Shown: positions 12,036-20,429 of the stretch, piece after piece | Layout: every line of letters starts with the position of its first letter | Position numbering within the stretch: position 1 is the first letter of the stretch | Virus record (IMG/VR): IMGVR_UViG_3300035698_006115 | Span: 1-22,975 of that record | Origin: a virus | Reading direction: 5' to 3' (one strand) | DNA: 22,975 bases | Translations under genes and position numbers: made by a program | The notes under the pieces: model-generated | Told to the model about the DNA's origin: nothing | Database searches by the model: none | What the model saw: only the letters and a program-made list of their open reading frames with translations

Positions 12036-14378
12036 ATGGCTCTCCTTGATTCCAAAACAATCGAATATGTTATTCGCGTCAAAGACGAGGCGAGCAAGGA
12101 ATTTCGCAATCTATCCAGTACAATCGAGAGGTCACAGGCAGATTTGAGAAGGGCTGGAATGGCCATGACTGCAATGGGGGTGGCAGGAGCGTTTGCAATT
12201 AAGACGCTTGGGGGAGCAGCAGGAGAACTACAGCAGACTACTAGGGCATTTGAATCACTGACTGGTTCAGTATCAGTCGCAAAATCCCTTCTCTTGGATT
12301 TGTCAAACTTCGCTGCGAAGACACCATTCACATTGCAAGGTGTACGAGATGCAGGAAAGCGTATGCTTGCGTTTGGCTTCGAGGCACAACAAATCTTACC
12401 GATATTGAAAGACGTTGGTGACATATCAGCAGCAGTCGGACTTGATGATGCTGGATTCAGACGAATCATTTGGAACTTGGGACAAGTACAGGCAAAGGGA
12501 AAGCTAACAGGTGTTGAAATAAAAGACTTCGCAAACAATGCAATCCCACTTGTCGATCAGTTGGCAGAATCGTATGGAAAGACAAAGGCAGAGATTTACG
12601 CAATGTCAGAAGCGGGAGAGATTTCTTCTGATATGGTAATGAAATCTTTTCAAGATATGGCAGGAGAGGGAGGGCGATTTGAAGACTTTATGGCGAAGAA
12701 CTTAGGAACACTTCCGCAGATGGTATCTAACTTAGGTGACTCCCTCGCTATTCTTGGAGAGAAGCTAGGCGCACCGCTTGTCGCTCCACTTAGTATGTTG
12801 GCAGAGAAGATAACTGTTTTAGCAGACGCAGTAGGGGCATTTGTAGAACATAATCCAATGGTAGCAACTATAGGAGCATCGTTGCTTCTTATCGGTACAG
12901 CACTTCTACTTATAGCTGGCCCATTGGCAATGATGATTTCAATGCTACCACTTTTCATAAAGGGATTGGCTGCATTAAAGGGATTGGCAATTATTGCTGG
13001 GGGGGCTTTATCTGGGATGCTATGGCCGATAACTCTTATCATAGCAGCCACCGTTGCACTTGGGGTTGCGGTCTATGCGCTCTACCAGTTATGGGATGAG
13101 AACTTCTTAGGAATGAAAGACCTCACCCAGCAATGGGCTGACTTTGTGGTGGTACTTGTTGGTGATGTGATAGCTATTTGGCAGGGCTTTCAAGAATACT
13201 TCGGTATTCTTTGGGAGAATGTAAAATTCCTTGTGGGCGGTGCGAGTGAATATCTTTTCAATCTATTGCCCTCAACGATGCAGGGGATAGTTACGATGAT
13301 GGTGGCAATATGGAATGGATTTGCAGTTTTCTTTGGTGGGATATGGCGAGCAATGTCGGGAACAATAATTGGTGCGCTCGCTCTTATTCATGGCATCTTT
13401 ACTGGTGCAGGAAAGGCAGCACTTGAACAGGCTTGGTGGACTATGCTTAGTGGCATAGGAAATATCTCACTTGGTATTACAAATGGAGTAATCTCAATTG
13501 TAGAAGGTATGGTCAATGCCATTATTGGCATAATCAACAGCCTACTTAAAAGTATGAATGTGCTTCTGAGTCTTATGCCTGATTGGGCTATTAAGAGCAT
13601 ATTTGGTGGGAACCGAAAATTGGAATTCGGGAAAGTAGAATTTGGAAGGATGGAATACTATGAAACTCCTTCTCTTGCATCATTGATAGATCAGAACAAG
13701 AAAGGAGCAGAGAATCCCTTTAACAAGATGCTAGATAAAATGAAAGATGTTGTTGATACTGGTGGAGCAGGAGGAGGTGGAGGGGGAGGTGGAGGGGGAG
13801 GTGGAGGAGGCAAGAAAAAGACTGCCAGTGATGCAGACCAGCGCACATGGCTTGAAAAGAAAGTAGACGAGATTGCAGCAGGTGGACAAGATCAATCGGG
13901 GCCGCTTTCATTTTCAAGAGGATTGCAGAGGAGATTGGAGCAGAGAGCAGCCGAAGAGGAAAAGCAGCGGGAAGCAACCGAAGCAGCCGAAGTTGCAGAG
14001 AAAGCGCGAATCATTCAGAGATATGGAGAAGCGCGATACAACAAGACAAGGCAAGATGAAACTGATGCAGCTATTTATAGAGCAGAAGGTGAACGTGCAA
14101 GCGAAACAATTACCAGAATACTTGCAGATGATGCACAGAAACGAGCAGCGTATGGAGATATGGATGGTCAAGTAAGTGGCTTGTCGCAGCAGGGGCAGGG
14201 CTACTCGTATTCCAATCAATACGATTCAAGTACGCAGGCAGTAAAAGAAGAATTGCGAGATGTGGGAATAACTATCAATGTTGATGGCTCTATTATTGGT
14301 GCAAGCAAAGAAGATTTGGCTCAGTTGATTGGTGATGAGTTGATGAAGCAACTTGGATTATTAGTACCGGCTAGATAA
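12036..14378 (+). CDS. Tape measure protein
   Basis: The 780-residue protein begins with the tape-measure N-terminal pattern (YVIRVKDEASKEFRNLSSTI, then MAMTAMGVAGAFAIKTLGG). The conserved core is VRDAGKRMLAFGF...GVEIKDFANNAIPLVDQLA. Hydrophobic segments near 285-355 (LLLIGTALLLIAGPLAMMIS, LWPITLIIAATVALGVAVYAL) and more helices follow. A pure Gly run (about 578-592) precedes a basic, charged coiled-coil end. It sets tail length (at roughly 0.15 nm per residue, about 115 nm, an estimate) and is released during DNA entry. The stop overlaps the next ATG (TAATG). Confidence 0.93.
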   Translation: MALLDSKTIEYVIRVKDEASKEFRNLSSTIERSQADLRRAGMAMTAMGVAGAFAIKTLGGAAGELQQTTRAFESLTGSVSVAKSLLLDLSNFAAKTPFTLQGVRDAGKRMLAFGFEAQQILPILKDVGDISAAVGLDDAGFRRIIWNLGQVQAKGKLTGVEIKDFANNAIPLVDQLAESYGKTKAEIYAMSEAGEISSDMVMKSFQDMAGEGGRFEDFMAKNLGTLPQMVSNLGDSLAILGEKLGAPLVAPLSMLAEKITVLADAVGAFVEHNPMVATIGASLLLIGTALLLIAGPLAMMISMLPLFIKGLAALKGLAIIAGGALSGMLWPITLIIAATVALGVAVYALYQLWDENFLGMKDLTQQWADFVVVLVGDVIAIWQGFQEYFGILWENVKFLVGGASEYLFNLLPSTMQGIVTMMVAIWNGFAVFFGGIWRAMSGTIIGALALIHGIFTGAGKAALEQAWWTMLSGIGNISLGITNGVISIVEGMVNAIIGIINSLLKSMNVLLSLMPDWAIKSIFGGNRKLEFGKVEFGRMEYYETPSLASLIDQNKKGAENPFNKMLDKMKDVVDTGGAGGGGGGGGGGGGGGKKKTASDADQRTWLEKKVDEIAAGGQDQSGPLSFSRGLQRRLEQRAAEEEKQREATEAAEVAEKARIIQRYGEARYNKTRQDETDAAIYRAEGERASETITRILADDAQKRAAYGDMDGQVSGLSQQGQGYSYSNQYDSSTQAVKEELRDVGITINVDGSIIGASKEDLAQLIGDELMKQLGLLVPAR
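13761..13812 (+). repeat. Poly-glycine coding run with tandem GGAGGTGGAGGG units
   Basis: Gly codons GGA, GGT and GGG follow each other in a partly tandem 12-nt unit, giving about 15 Gly in a row in the tape measure (residues about 576-592). It is a flexible hinge between the membrane-active middle and the charged C-terminal part. Such G-rich repeats are prone to slippage, so its length may vary between isolates. Confidence 0.8.
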
Positions 14379-17110
14379 TGGCCACTACTATTTACGTCAA
14401 TGGCGCAGATCAGACTGATGATGTTGAATACAAGTCAGTTCGCTTTCGTAGAGAGACGGGTTTCAAGCCTTCGACGCTGCGCTTTCGGATGCGGAATCTA
14501 ACCACTCTTCTTAGTGAAGGCGATTTGGTGGAGCTATGGGAGGACACGACGCTCATGTTCTCTGGGCTGATAATGGCGATGAATACAGATTCCCCACTAC
14601 CAGAGAAGCGTATGCAGGTCGATGTTGTGGATTGGTTCGATGCACTCGCTCAACGCTTCGTGAGAACAACATACGAGAATAAAACTCTTACAGAGATCGT
14701 GCAGAATATCATTGCGGAAAGGGTACTGGATGAAGACCTGCGTATCATGCTGCAATTCGAGGATGGCTCTGGTGCCGTTGTCACAGACTCATCTCAACAC
14801 CTAAATCATGGATCAGTCGAGGGGGCAGGATATACATGGGGCAACTATTACTTGGAATTGGACGGTACTTCGGGGCTGTTTGTAAGCATCCCAGACGACA
14901 ACTCAATTGATCTGGGTAACTATATGTCTCTCTGTATCGAAGTAAACCTTGATGCTCTGACGCGCACACTCATTGAAAAGGAACAGGGGGATAGCCCATA
15001 CAAGGTAGAAGTAGACGCGGCTGGCGAGATTATCTTCACGGTAGCTGACAGCATTACAACCTACAATGTTACCACAGCCACAGCCCCTATCTCAACTGGG
15101 ACTGCTTATACAATCGTATGCACATTCAATCGCTCGACGGGACTCGGAAAGATTTATGTGGATGGAGCACTTGTAAAGTCTGGCACATTGACTACCAACC
15201 CCCTACGTGCATCCACAGGAGCATTGGAGCTAGGCGAAGACGCGAATGATCTTGACGGAAAGATTTATCGTTTCTCTGCCTATGCGCGCGACTTGAGTGC
15301 AAAGGAGGTGCGAAGATGGCACATCGATGTACTCGAAGCCAAAGCACCAGCGAGGGTTCTAAGTGACTTTGCTACCAGCAATTTCGACAGGATAACTTTC
15401 AGCTATAAGTTCCCCACCGATTGCTTCACTGACATGGCAAAGACTCTGGGATTGTCATGGTACATAGACGAAGAGATGTATGTGAATTTTACTTCATTGA
15501 CTGGAACATCGGTTGCCACTTTTGATGAAGATGATGGGACAATAACAAAGGGCGCGAGTGCAGACACATTTCTCTCCGATGTGAAGAATCGTATTTTCGT
15601 GCGGGGTGGTACATATCTCGGGACTTGGCGATCTGATGTGATGAAAGCGAATGGTAGCGACACGGTGTTTTCTCTGCCTTACAAGTACAGTAGATTTGAG
15701 CTTTTCACAGACACCGTTGGATTGTGTGGTAGTATACAGTCATGGTACAAGATGGACGAAGTCTCTGGCAATCTAGCAGACGCATTTGCAGTCAATACCT
15801 TAACTGCTGCCAATCTCACTTATGGGGAAACAGGACAACTCGGTGACGCAATTGATTTTAATGGCACTAACAGTTCAGCCCGAAAGACTGGAGCAACGCA
15901 TGACACTGGCAATACGGCTCATTCTATCACGGCATGGATCAACGCAGACACTCATGATACTACGCAACGCATCGTTGCGGGATTCGGCGATTTTGCAGGA
16001 GGTCACAGCAAACTATCCCTCATAGTTGTCGGTGGTTCTTATTATCTAAGACATGATTTTGGTGATGCCATTACTACTGATCTATTGTCAGGTGATCTTT
16101 CAGGTGGTTTTCATCTTCTTGGGATGTCCTATGACCCCGACTTAGATGCTGGCAAGACCTTGCGTATGTATGTGGATGGAGCACTAGGAAGTACAACTGT
16201 TCTTTCTTCCACACCAGATATTGACGCGGGAGTGATTGAGATAGGCGGTAACAATGGCTCGAATGTAACGGATGGAGATATTGATGATGTTACTTTCTTC
16301 CAGTATGCGCTCTCAGATCAGGAGCAGGAAGCGATTTACAACATGGGAAACACCTCAAAGCTTTCGATGGCCATGATTCGTTCTGGTGTTGAGTTCTTGA
16401 ATACGACTGGATACGATGGCTATTACAACTACCAAGAGAAGAACTACAGCTTTGATACAGCTCCTTCCGATGGCGACGTCCTGTACCCAACAGGCGAGCC
16501 TGAAGTGCCAGCAATCGCAGTTCGGAGTGATGGAGTTTCACAGGAGGCTTATGGTACGCGCGATATACAGATTATAGACAGCACTATCGAATCACAGACG
16601 CTTGCGCGGGCGCGCGCGGAGGCAGAACTCGCGAAGAGGAAAGACCCGAAGACGACAATAAATCTCTCAACATACGTTGCAGGGATAAATCCAGGCGATA
16701 CCGTGACTCTTACAATGACTTCCTATGGCATTTCGGGAACGTACTTTGTGCAGAGAGTGAATACTACTGCATATTTGCCAGTGACATCGGGTACAAAGAA
16801 GTGGCTCTACGATTTACAGTGTACAAATTCTGAGTCAAGAGATTGGATTGATTTCTTAAGGGATAGCTTCGAGGCAGGGCGAGTGAGGCCAGTACCGTTG
16901 GAAGATGTGATTGAAGATGCTGTAGACCATGCCGAAAACATCGAGGTTTCTGATACGCAGACTATCAAAACACCGACAGATCATGCCGAAGATTTTACTG
17001 TGGACGATTCGACAAGTTTGAATGTCGTGACCAGTGGGAACTATAAATGGTCTAACGACGCAGAGAATACAGTGGACAGGCTGAGATACGGGCTGGGCGA
17101 CTGGGGCTAA
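14378..17110 (+). CDS. Tail hub/tip protein with two inserted LamG-like (concanavalin-fold) domains
   Basis: The 910-residue protein has a hub-like core: MATTIYVNG to about residue 117 (ITFSYKF-type hubs have KTLTEIVQNIIAE), then 321-448 (ITFSYKFPTDCFTDMAKTLG, NRIFVRGGTYLG) and 658-840 (YGTRDIQIIDSTIESQTLAR, NPGDTVTLTMTSYGISGTYF). Two insertions interrupt it. One, at 118-318, contains a LamG pattern (SSQHLNHGSVEGAG, IYVDGALVKSG, GKIYRFSAYARDLSAKEV). The second, at 451-657, repeats it (SWYKMDEVSGN, AWINADTHDTTQRIV, MYVDGALGSTT, DIDDVTFFQYALSDQE). LamG-like domains often bind glycans, so the tip may contact host surface polysaccharide (inference). The hub core resembles the lambda/T4 gp27-like or gpD family. 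The last region (about 841-910) has repeats around DHAE. Its stop overlaps the minus-strand gene. Confidence 0.8.
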   Translation: MATTIYVNGADQTDDVEYKSVRFRRETGFKPSTLRFRMRNLTTLLSEGDLVELWEDTTLMFSGLIMAMNTDSPLPEKRMQVDVVDWFDALAQRFVRTTYENKTLTEIVQNIIAERVLDEDLRIMLQFEDGSGAVVTDSSQHLNHGSVEGAGYTWGNYYLELDGTSGLFVSIPDDNSIDLGNYMSLCIEVNLDALTRTLIEKEQGDSPYKVEVDAAGEIIFTVADSITTYNVTTATAPISTGTAYTIVCTFNRSTGLGKIYVDGALVKSGTLTTNPLRASTGALELGEDANDLDGKIYRFSAYARDLSAKEVRRWHIDVLEAKAPARVLSDFATSNFDRITFSYKFPTDCFTDMAKTLGLSWYIDEEMYVNFTSLTGTSVATFDEDDGTITKGASADTFLSDVKNRIFVRGGTYLGTWRSDVMKANGSDTVFSLPYKYSRFELFTDTVGLCGSIQSWYKMDEVSGNLADAFAVNTLTAANLTYGETGQLGDAIDFNGTNSSARKTGATHDTGNTAHSITAWINADTHDTTQRIVAGFGDFAGGHSKLSLIVVGGSYYLRHDFGDAITTDLLSGDLSGGFHLLGMSYDPDLDAGKTLRMYVDGALGSTTVLSSTPDIDAGVIEIGGNNGSNVTDGDIDDVTFFQYALSDQEQEAIYNMGNTSKLSMAMIRSGVEFLNTTGYDGYYNYQEKNYSFDTAPSDGDVLYPTGEPEVPAIAVRSDGVSQEAYGTRDIQIIDSTIESQTLARARAEAELAKRKDPKTTINLSTYVAGINPGDTVTLTMTSYGISGTYFVQRVNTTAYLPVTSGTKKWLYDLQCTNSESRDWIDFLRDSFEAGRVRPVPLEDVIEDAVDHAENIEVSDTQTIKTPTDHAEDFTVDDSTSLNVVTSGNYKWSNDAENTVDRLRYGLGDWG

Positions 17111-17574
17111 GATAAGCCATAATCAGGGGTATTGATCTTATGCCATTCCATATGATGAGTATGACATAGGAAACGAACTTCTAATGGCATTGAGTAATCA
17201 TCATGGTGAGCTTCGGTCTTCCAATGCCCACACTTTTCACATGGGAATCTTCTCCATTTGCCACTTCTTATTTTTTGATTCAATGCACTATGGGCTTTTG
17301 CTTGGGCTGCTATTTTTGGATCACTCTTCCTGCGAGCAAGAATTGATATATTATTATCAGAATAATAGTGTTGCTTATAATGATTATGACATAGCTTATT
17401 GCAGTAATGGGGCTTATTACATCCGTCAATGCTACATCCAACAAATCCTCTATTGATTCTCAGTATTAAATCTCCATTCAATCTCCATCTGGAATAATGT
17501 GTTATACATAATCCTCTCCCATGCACCTTTTTAATGCATCCATCTGCCGAACAATGTAGTATCGTTTTACTCAT
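17107..17574 (-). CDS. HNH-like zinc-finger protein, probable homing endonuclease
   Basis: The 155-residue protein has two Cys/His fingers (C8-C13-C23-H26 and C47-C52-C62-H65) and a C-terminal module CEKCGHWKTEAHHDDYS...LCHTHHMEWH. That module matches the phage HNH/zinc-finger pattern CxxCG...EAHHxDYxxPLxVxxLCxxHHxxWH. Such genes are often free-standing homing endonucleases inserted between phage genes. It lies in antisense orientation inside the rightward tail operon. The 3' end overlaps the hub gene stop by 3 nt. The gene is more A/T-rich than the neighbours. It has its own minus-strand promoter (17587-17615). The catalytic metal-binding His residues look intact, but activity is unproven. 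Confidence 0.75.
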   Translation of the reverse strand: MSKTILHCSADGCIKKVHGRGLCITHYSRWRLNGDLILRINRGFVGCSIDGCNKPHYCNKLCHNHYKQHYYSDNNISILARRKSDPKIAAQAKAHSALNQKIRSGKWRRFPCEKCGHWKTEAHHDDYSMPLEVRFLCHTHHMEWHKINTPDYGLS

Positions 17575-17586
17575 TTGGACATGAGT

Positions 17587-17615
17587 ATCTTATACCTTCT
17601 CTATTTACTTGTAAA
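17587..17615 (-). promoter_or_regulatory. Minus-strand promoter TTTACA-N17-TAAGAT for the HNH gene
   Basis: Reading the minus strand, TTTACA (plus 17610-17615) and TAAGAT (plus 17587-17592) are 17 nt apart. The hexamer ends 12 nt before the ATG at 17574, so the leader would be about 5 nt. It is divergent to the promoter at 17637-17645. Confidence 0.5.
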
Positions 17616-17636
17616 TATGTGAAGGTATTTGATATA

Positions 17637-17645
17637 TGGTATTAT
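17637..17645 (+). promoter_or_regulatory. Extended -10 promoter TGGTATTAT (leaderless) for the gene at 17652
   Basis: TGn-TATTAT (hexamer 17640-17645) is followed by 6 nt (AGTCGC) and then ATG. This geometry is the same as at 8145-8160. A leaderless transcript is predicted. It restarts rightward transcription after the antisense HNH gene. Confidence 0.55.
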
Positions 17646-17651
17646 AGTCGC

Positions 17652-18224
17652 ATGTTTCCACAGATTATATTGCCGCGCCAAATAGGAATGGGAATGACTG
17701 GCTACCATACCTTTCATCAATTCCGTCCTCTTACAGCACAAGATGAAAAGCGTATGATGGAGTTAGGGAAATATTACGAAGATGGAAGAGGACATATCTA
17801 TTTGCCGAAGTGCCTCGATCTTCTTATTAAGAAAGTCACACGGAAGAACCTTACCACTACAGACGGAAGGGAATTTCTGGCAAAGATACTTTGCAATACC
17901 GCAAGTGAAACTAACAAATACATCAATTATTTTGCTATCGGTGATGATAATACGGCAGCTACAGAGGGGGATAGCACACTCGGAAACGAAGTCTTCCGCA
18001 AGGCAATTGCAAGTGCAGCAGAGAGCAGTAACACCGCAAACATATCTGCCTTCATAGCAGCAAGCGAAGCGAATGATGACTGGGAGGAGTGGGGACATTA
18101 TGTAGACGGAGGAGCAGGAGCAGATTCGGGTACATTATTTTCACATCACATTGATTCCACTATCAGCAAATCTTCACCCGATACAGTGACCGTTGATTCT
18201 GTCTACACTATCGCAGATGCTTAA
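17652..18224 (+). CDS. Tail appendage/structural protein
   Basis: ATG 17652 gives 190 residues (GTG 17619 would add 11). After a short N-terminal part (MFPQIILPRQIGMGMTGYH) the sequence has YINYFAIGDDNTAATEGDSTLGNEVFRK and later AANDDWEEWGHYVDGG-like residues, ending TVTVDSVYTIADA. The (N)YxAIGDGxxxxxxGDxxLxxExxRK pattern is seen in many phage tail-tip proteins encoded after the hub. It may be part of a fibre or adhesin base. The stop overlaps the next ATG (TAATG), so it and the Gly-rich protein are coupled. Confidence 0.68.
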   Translation: MFPQIILPRQIGMGMTGYHTFHQFRPLTAQDEKRMMELGKYYEDGRGHIYLPKCLDLLIKKVTRKNLTTTDGREFLAKILCNTASETNKYINYFAIGDDNTAATEGDSTLGNEVFRKAIASAAESSNTANISAFIAASEANDDWEEWGHYVDGGAGADSGTLFSHHIDSTISKSSPDTVTVDSVYTIADA

Positions 18225-19303
18225 TGCCATTCTCTAGTTCTGTCAGCGCGGGCGATACGGCTACTGCCACTCAATACAACAACTTGAGGAAAGATGTGTG
18301 GCTTGCAGGGCTTGGCGATGGCTCAGATGGAACTTATACGCTAAACGGTACACAGGCTACAGTTGGTGGAGTATTCACAAAGGTGGATGGTACTAATTAC
18401 ACACTCGATAAAGATGCAGAGTTTGCTGATTTGACAATAAGTAACGGAGTGACATTCGACACCAACGGATATGTATTGCGAGTCAATGGAACTCTTACAT
18501 TGAGTGGAGGAACAAATCTTGCAAGTGATGGTGGTGATGGTGTTGCTGGTTCGGCAGGTGTAGAGGCAACCCTTGGTGCTAAAGGAACTGGTGGAGCAGC
18601 AGCGCATACAGGAGGAACAATCCCAGATTCATTAGCAGGGAAAGATGGTGGCAACGGGGGGCAAGGTGGATTTGATGACAATAGCGCAGAAGATAATGGT
18701 GGTGCTGGCGTTGCTGGGACTGCTGCTGACCCGACATTCGCTAGTAATAGCGGAGCTGGAACAGCAGGAGCAGCAGGAGCAGCAGGTGGGGGGTCAGGCA
18801 CGACTGGTGGAGCAGCTGGGGCTGCGGCAAACGCAACCGAACCAGTTGCGGGTGTACTATTCAGCCAAGTAATCGCACATATATTAGGAACAGATATGAC
18901 ACAACTTGATATAGAAGCTGCGCCCTCTGGTGGTGGAGGTGGAGGAGGAGGTGGTGGTGGGGCAGGAGCAGGGGAAACAGGTGGAGGTGGAGGTGGAGGT
19001 GGAGGAAGTGGCGCACCAGGAGGTCGTATGATAATTAAAACGAACATCATTACTGGCACTGGTAACATTACTGCCAAGGGTGGGAATGGCTCCGACGGAG
19101 GAGCAGGAGCAGCAGGAGCATCGGGTGGTGGTACTGGTGGTACTGGTGGAAAAGGTTGCACAGGAAACGGAGGTGAGATTGATCTGTTCTATCAGACTGG
19201 TACTGGTTGGTCAGGCGCAGCTACAGCAGCAGTAGGTACAGGCGGTCAGGCTAATGGTTCAGCAGGAACTGTCCGTACTCATAAGATTACTAACACCATA
19301 TAG
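18224..19303 (+). CDS. Glycine-rich tail fibre/adhesin-like protein
   Basis: A 359-residue protein. Its N-terminus (SAGDTATATQYNNLRKDVW) matches a motif seen at the start of many phage fibre proteins. The middle has Gly-rich blocks (GGNGGQGGFDDNSAEDNGG, GTAGAAGAAGGGSGTTGG) and two near-pure Gly runs (about 236-246 and 252-261). The C-terminal part continues with GxGxxG-type repeats. Gly-rich adhesins of phages (for example T-even gp38 type) can pack glycine stretches as polyglycine II helices. A receptor-binding role is likely from position and composition. No homology can be proven here. Confidence 0.7.
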   Translation: MPFSSSVSAGDTATATQYNNLRKDVWLAGLGDGSDGTYTLNGTQATVGGVFTKVDGTNYTLDKDAEFADLTISNGVTFDTNGYVLRVNGTLTLSGGTNLASDGGDGVAGSAGVEATLGAKGTGGAAAHTGGTIPDSLAGKDGGNGGQGGFDDNSAEDNGGAGVAGTAADPTFASNSGAGTAGAAGAAGGGSGTTGGAAGAAANATEPVAGVLFSQVIAHILGTDMTQLDIEAAPSGGGGGGGGGGGAGAGETGGGGGGGGGSGAPGGRMIIKTNIITGTGNITAKGGNGSDGGAGAAGASGGGTGGTGGKGCTGNGGEIDLFYQTGTGWSGAATAAVGTGGQANGSAGTVRTHKITNTI

Positions 19304-19305
19304 TT

Positions 19306-19539
19306 ATGACCCCCGCAAAACCTCATGAAATTCTCTTGGCAAAACTAGAAACAAGATTCGATGACATGATGACATTTATGGGAAAAGAATTTGATGACAT
19401 AAAAATTCGACAAGACGCAACCAATGGAAATGTTCTAAAAAATACAAAATGGAGATGGATGAGCTTGGGTTTTTGTTCAATCTCTACGCTAATATTGCTG
19501 CCGATAGGTTTCATAGTCTTCGCGGGATTGATTGGTTGA
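19306..19539 (+). CDS. XhlA/holin-like small membrane protein (one TM segment)
   Basis: The 77-residue protein has a charged N-terminal helix (ILLAKLETRFDDMMTFMGKE) that can form a coiled coil, followed by one strongly hydrophobic segment near the C-terminus (MSLGFCSISTLILLPIGFIV). This is the layout of XhlA-type phage or prophage lysis-associated proteins. It starts 2 nt after the previous stop. It may act with the two-TM protein at 20461. A tail-tube or fibre chaperone role is less likely. Confidence 0.65.
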   Translation: MTPAKPHEILLAKLETRFDDMMTFMGKEFDDIKIRQDATNGNVLKNTKWRWMSLGFCSISTLILLPIGFIVFAGLIG

Positions 19540-19547
19540 GTTGGGAG

Positions 19548-19553
19548 TATAAT
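19548..19553 (+). promoter_or_regulatory. -10 hexamer TATAAT, possible leaderless promoter
   Basis: TATAAT lies at the end of the 19306 gene's 3' flank. ATG 19561 follows it by 7 nt. No TGn or clear -35 is present. The ATG at 19552 lies inside the hexamer and has a weak GGGAG upstream, so a normally initiated start there is a competing reading. Confidence 0.4.
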
Positions 19554-19560
19554 GAGTGAC

Positions 19561-19740
19561 ATGCCACTCTCCACATTCGCAGAGGAGCTAAAGAAAGAGA
19601 TTGCTGAATCGCCAGAGGAAGACCGTGTGATATTAAAGCAGAGAGTACAGGCTGAGTTTATCTTTGAAGAAATTTCCAGAGAGGAGCGCGATTACTTATT
19701 TAGACTACTTGATGAATGTAGCAGACCCACTATTGCATAA
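19561..19740 (+). CDS. Hypothetical small acidic protein (59 residues)
   Basis: The protein starts MPLSTFAEELKKEIAESPEE if ATG 19561 is used. ATG 19552 would add MSD. It is helical and acidic. Its C-terminal part (FEEISREERDYLFRLLDEC) resembles the end of the following protein (DLDLTTRNEIFAILDAH), so the two may be diverged duplicates. The gene overlaps the next by 29 nt. No membrane segment. Function unknown. Confidence 0.55.
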   Translation: MPLSTFAEELKKEIAESPEEDRVILKQRVQAEFIFEEISREERDYLFRLLDECSRPTIA

Positions 19741-19900
19741 GGCGCAAGCAGCAATCGAAGAGAATGATATAGCCCTTCTACAGCAAGTACGAGCCGAAGC
19801 TATGGAACAATACATGCTTTACGATCTTGATTTGACTACCCGAAATGAAATCTTTGCTATACTGGATGCCCATGTTATACGACAAAAGGAATCGCGATGA
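19712..19900 (+). CDS. Hypothetical small protein (62 residues)
   Basis: The protein starts MNVADPLLHKAQAAIEENDI and ends IFAILDAHVIRQKESR. It is predicted to be all helical, and similar in layout to the preceding protein. ATG 19712 is chosen over the upstream TTG 19664. It overlaps the previous gene by 29 nt and the endolysin gene by 35 nt, so the three genes are packed with shifted frames, each one base on. Function unknown; a link with the lysis unit is suggested only by position. Confidence 0.55.
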   Translation: MNVADPLLHKAQAAIEENDIALLQQVRAEAMEQYMLYDLDLTTRNEIFAILDAHVIRQKESR

Positions 19901-20429
19901 GATTCTGTTTCTTGACCCTGTAGTGGCGAAGATTGCTTCTATCCTGCTAGACAGGTTGGAAGACATGGGCGAAGAAGTCCTCATTGTAGATGGGAGGCGT
20001 ACTTCTGAGGAGCAAGATGCTCTCTATAGGAGAGTACCGAGAGTGACTCATGTAAACGATTCAAATAGTTATCATGTTCACGGCATGGCAATAGACGTTG
20101 TTCCGATTGGTATGTTTGGGAGGTGTTGTTGGAACGCTACTAAGAGATATGAAGCCATAGCAAGGGAAGCAAGGATGCTAGGATTTGACTGGGGCTATGA
20201 ATTGTGGTGTTTTGACAGGCCACATTTTCAATATACTGGTGGGCTATCTATTGAAGACCTTAAAAATGGAGCTGTGTTGCGTTCTAAGGAGTTTTCGTAT
20301 GCTCGTAGGGATAATATGACAGAGAGCAGGATTAGAATGCTTAAACGTAAGATGAATCGTGTAACAGGGAACGTGCGCTTGATAGTTGAGGGCGAGCTGC
20401 GTAGACTGCTTGCCAGAAGAAAATCGTGA
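19866..20429 (+). CDS. Endolysin: L-alanyl-D-glutamate (M15/VanY-like) peptidase
   Basis: In 187 residues the M15 zinc-peptidase motifs are present: SYHVHGMAIDV (residues 68-78, matching SxHxxGxAxD) with ligands His70 and Asp77, and FDRPHFQ (116-122) with Asp117 and His120. VDGRRTSEEQDALYRR (41-56) upstream is the usual helix before the first motif. This class cuts between L-Ala and D-Glu of the peptidoglycan stem. The C-terminal 60 residues are strongly basic (RRDNMTESRIRMLKRKMNR) and may bind the cell wall. Starts at 19866 and 19872 are both possible. There is no signal peptide, so a holin is expected to release it. Confidence 0.85.
   Translation: MPMLYDKRNRDEILFLDPVVAKIASILLDRLEDMGEEVLIVDGRRTSEEQDALYRRVPRVTHVNDSNSYHVHGMAIDVVPIGMFGRCCWNATKRYEAIAREARMLGFDWGYELWCFDRPHFQYTGGLSIEDLKNGAVLRSKEFSYARRDNMTESRIRMLKRKMNRVTGNVRLIVEGELRRLLARRKS

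Noticed and set aside
17111-17651. Small plus-strand reading frame (17184-17456)
   Set aside because: It is the antisense of the HNH gene, whose zinc-binding pattern is clear on the minus strand.
18397-19161. Proline-rich reading frame on the minus strand
   Set aside because: It is the antisense of the glycine-rich fibre gene (GGN/NCC complement), so composition explains it.
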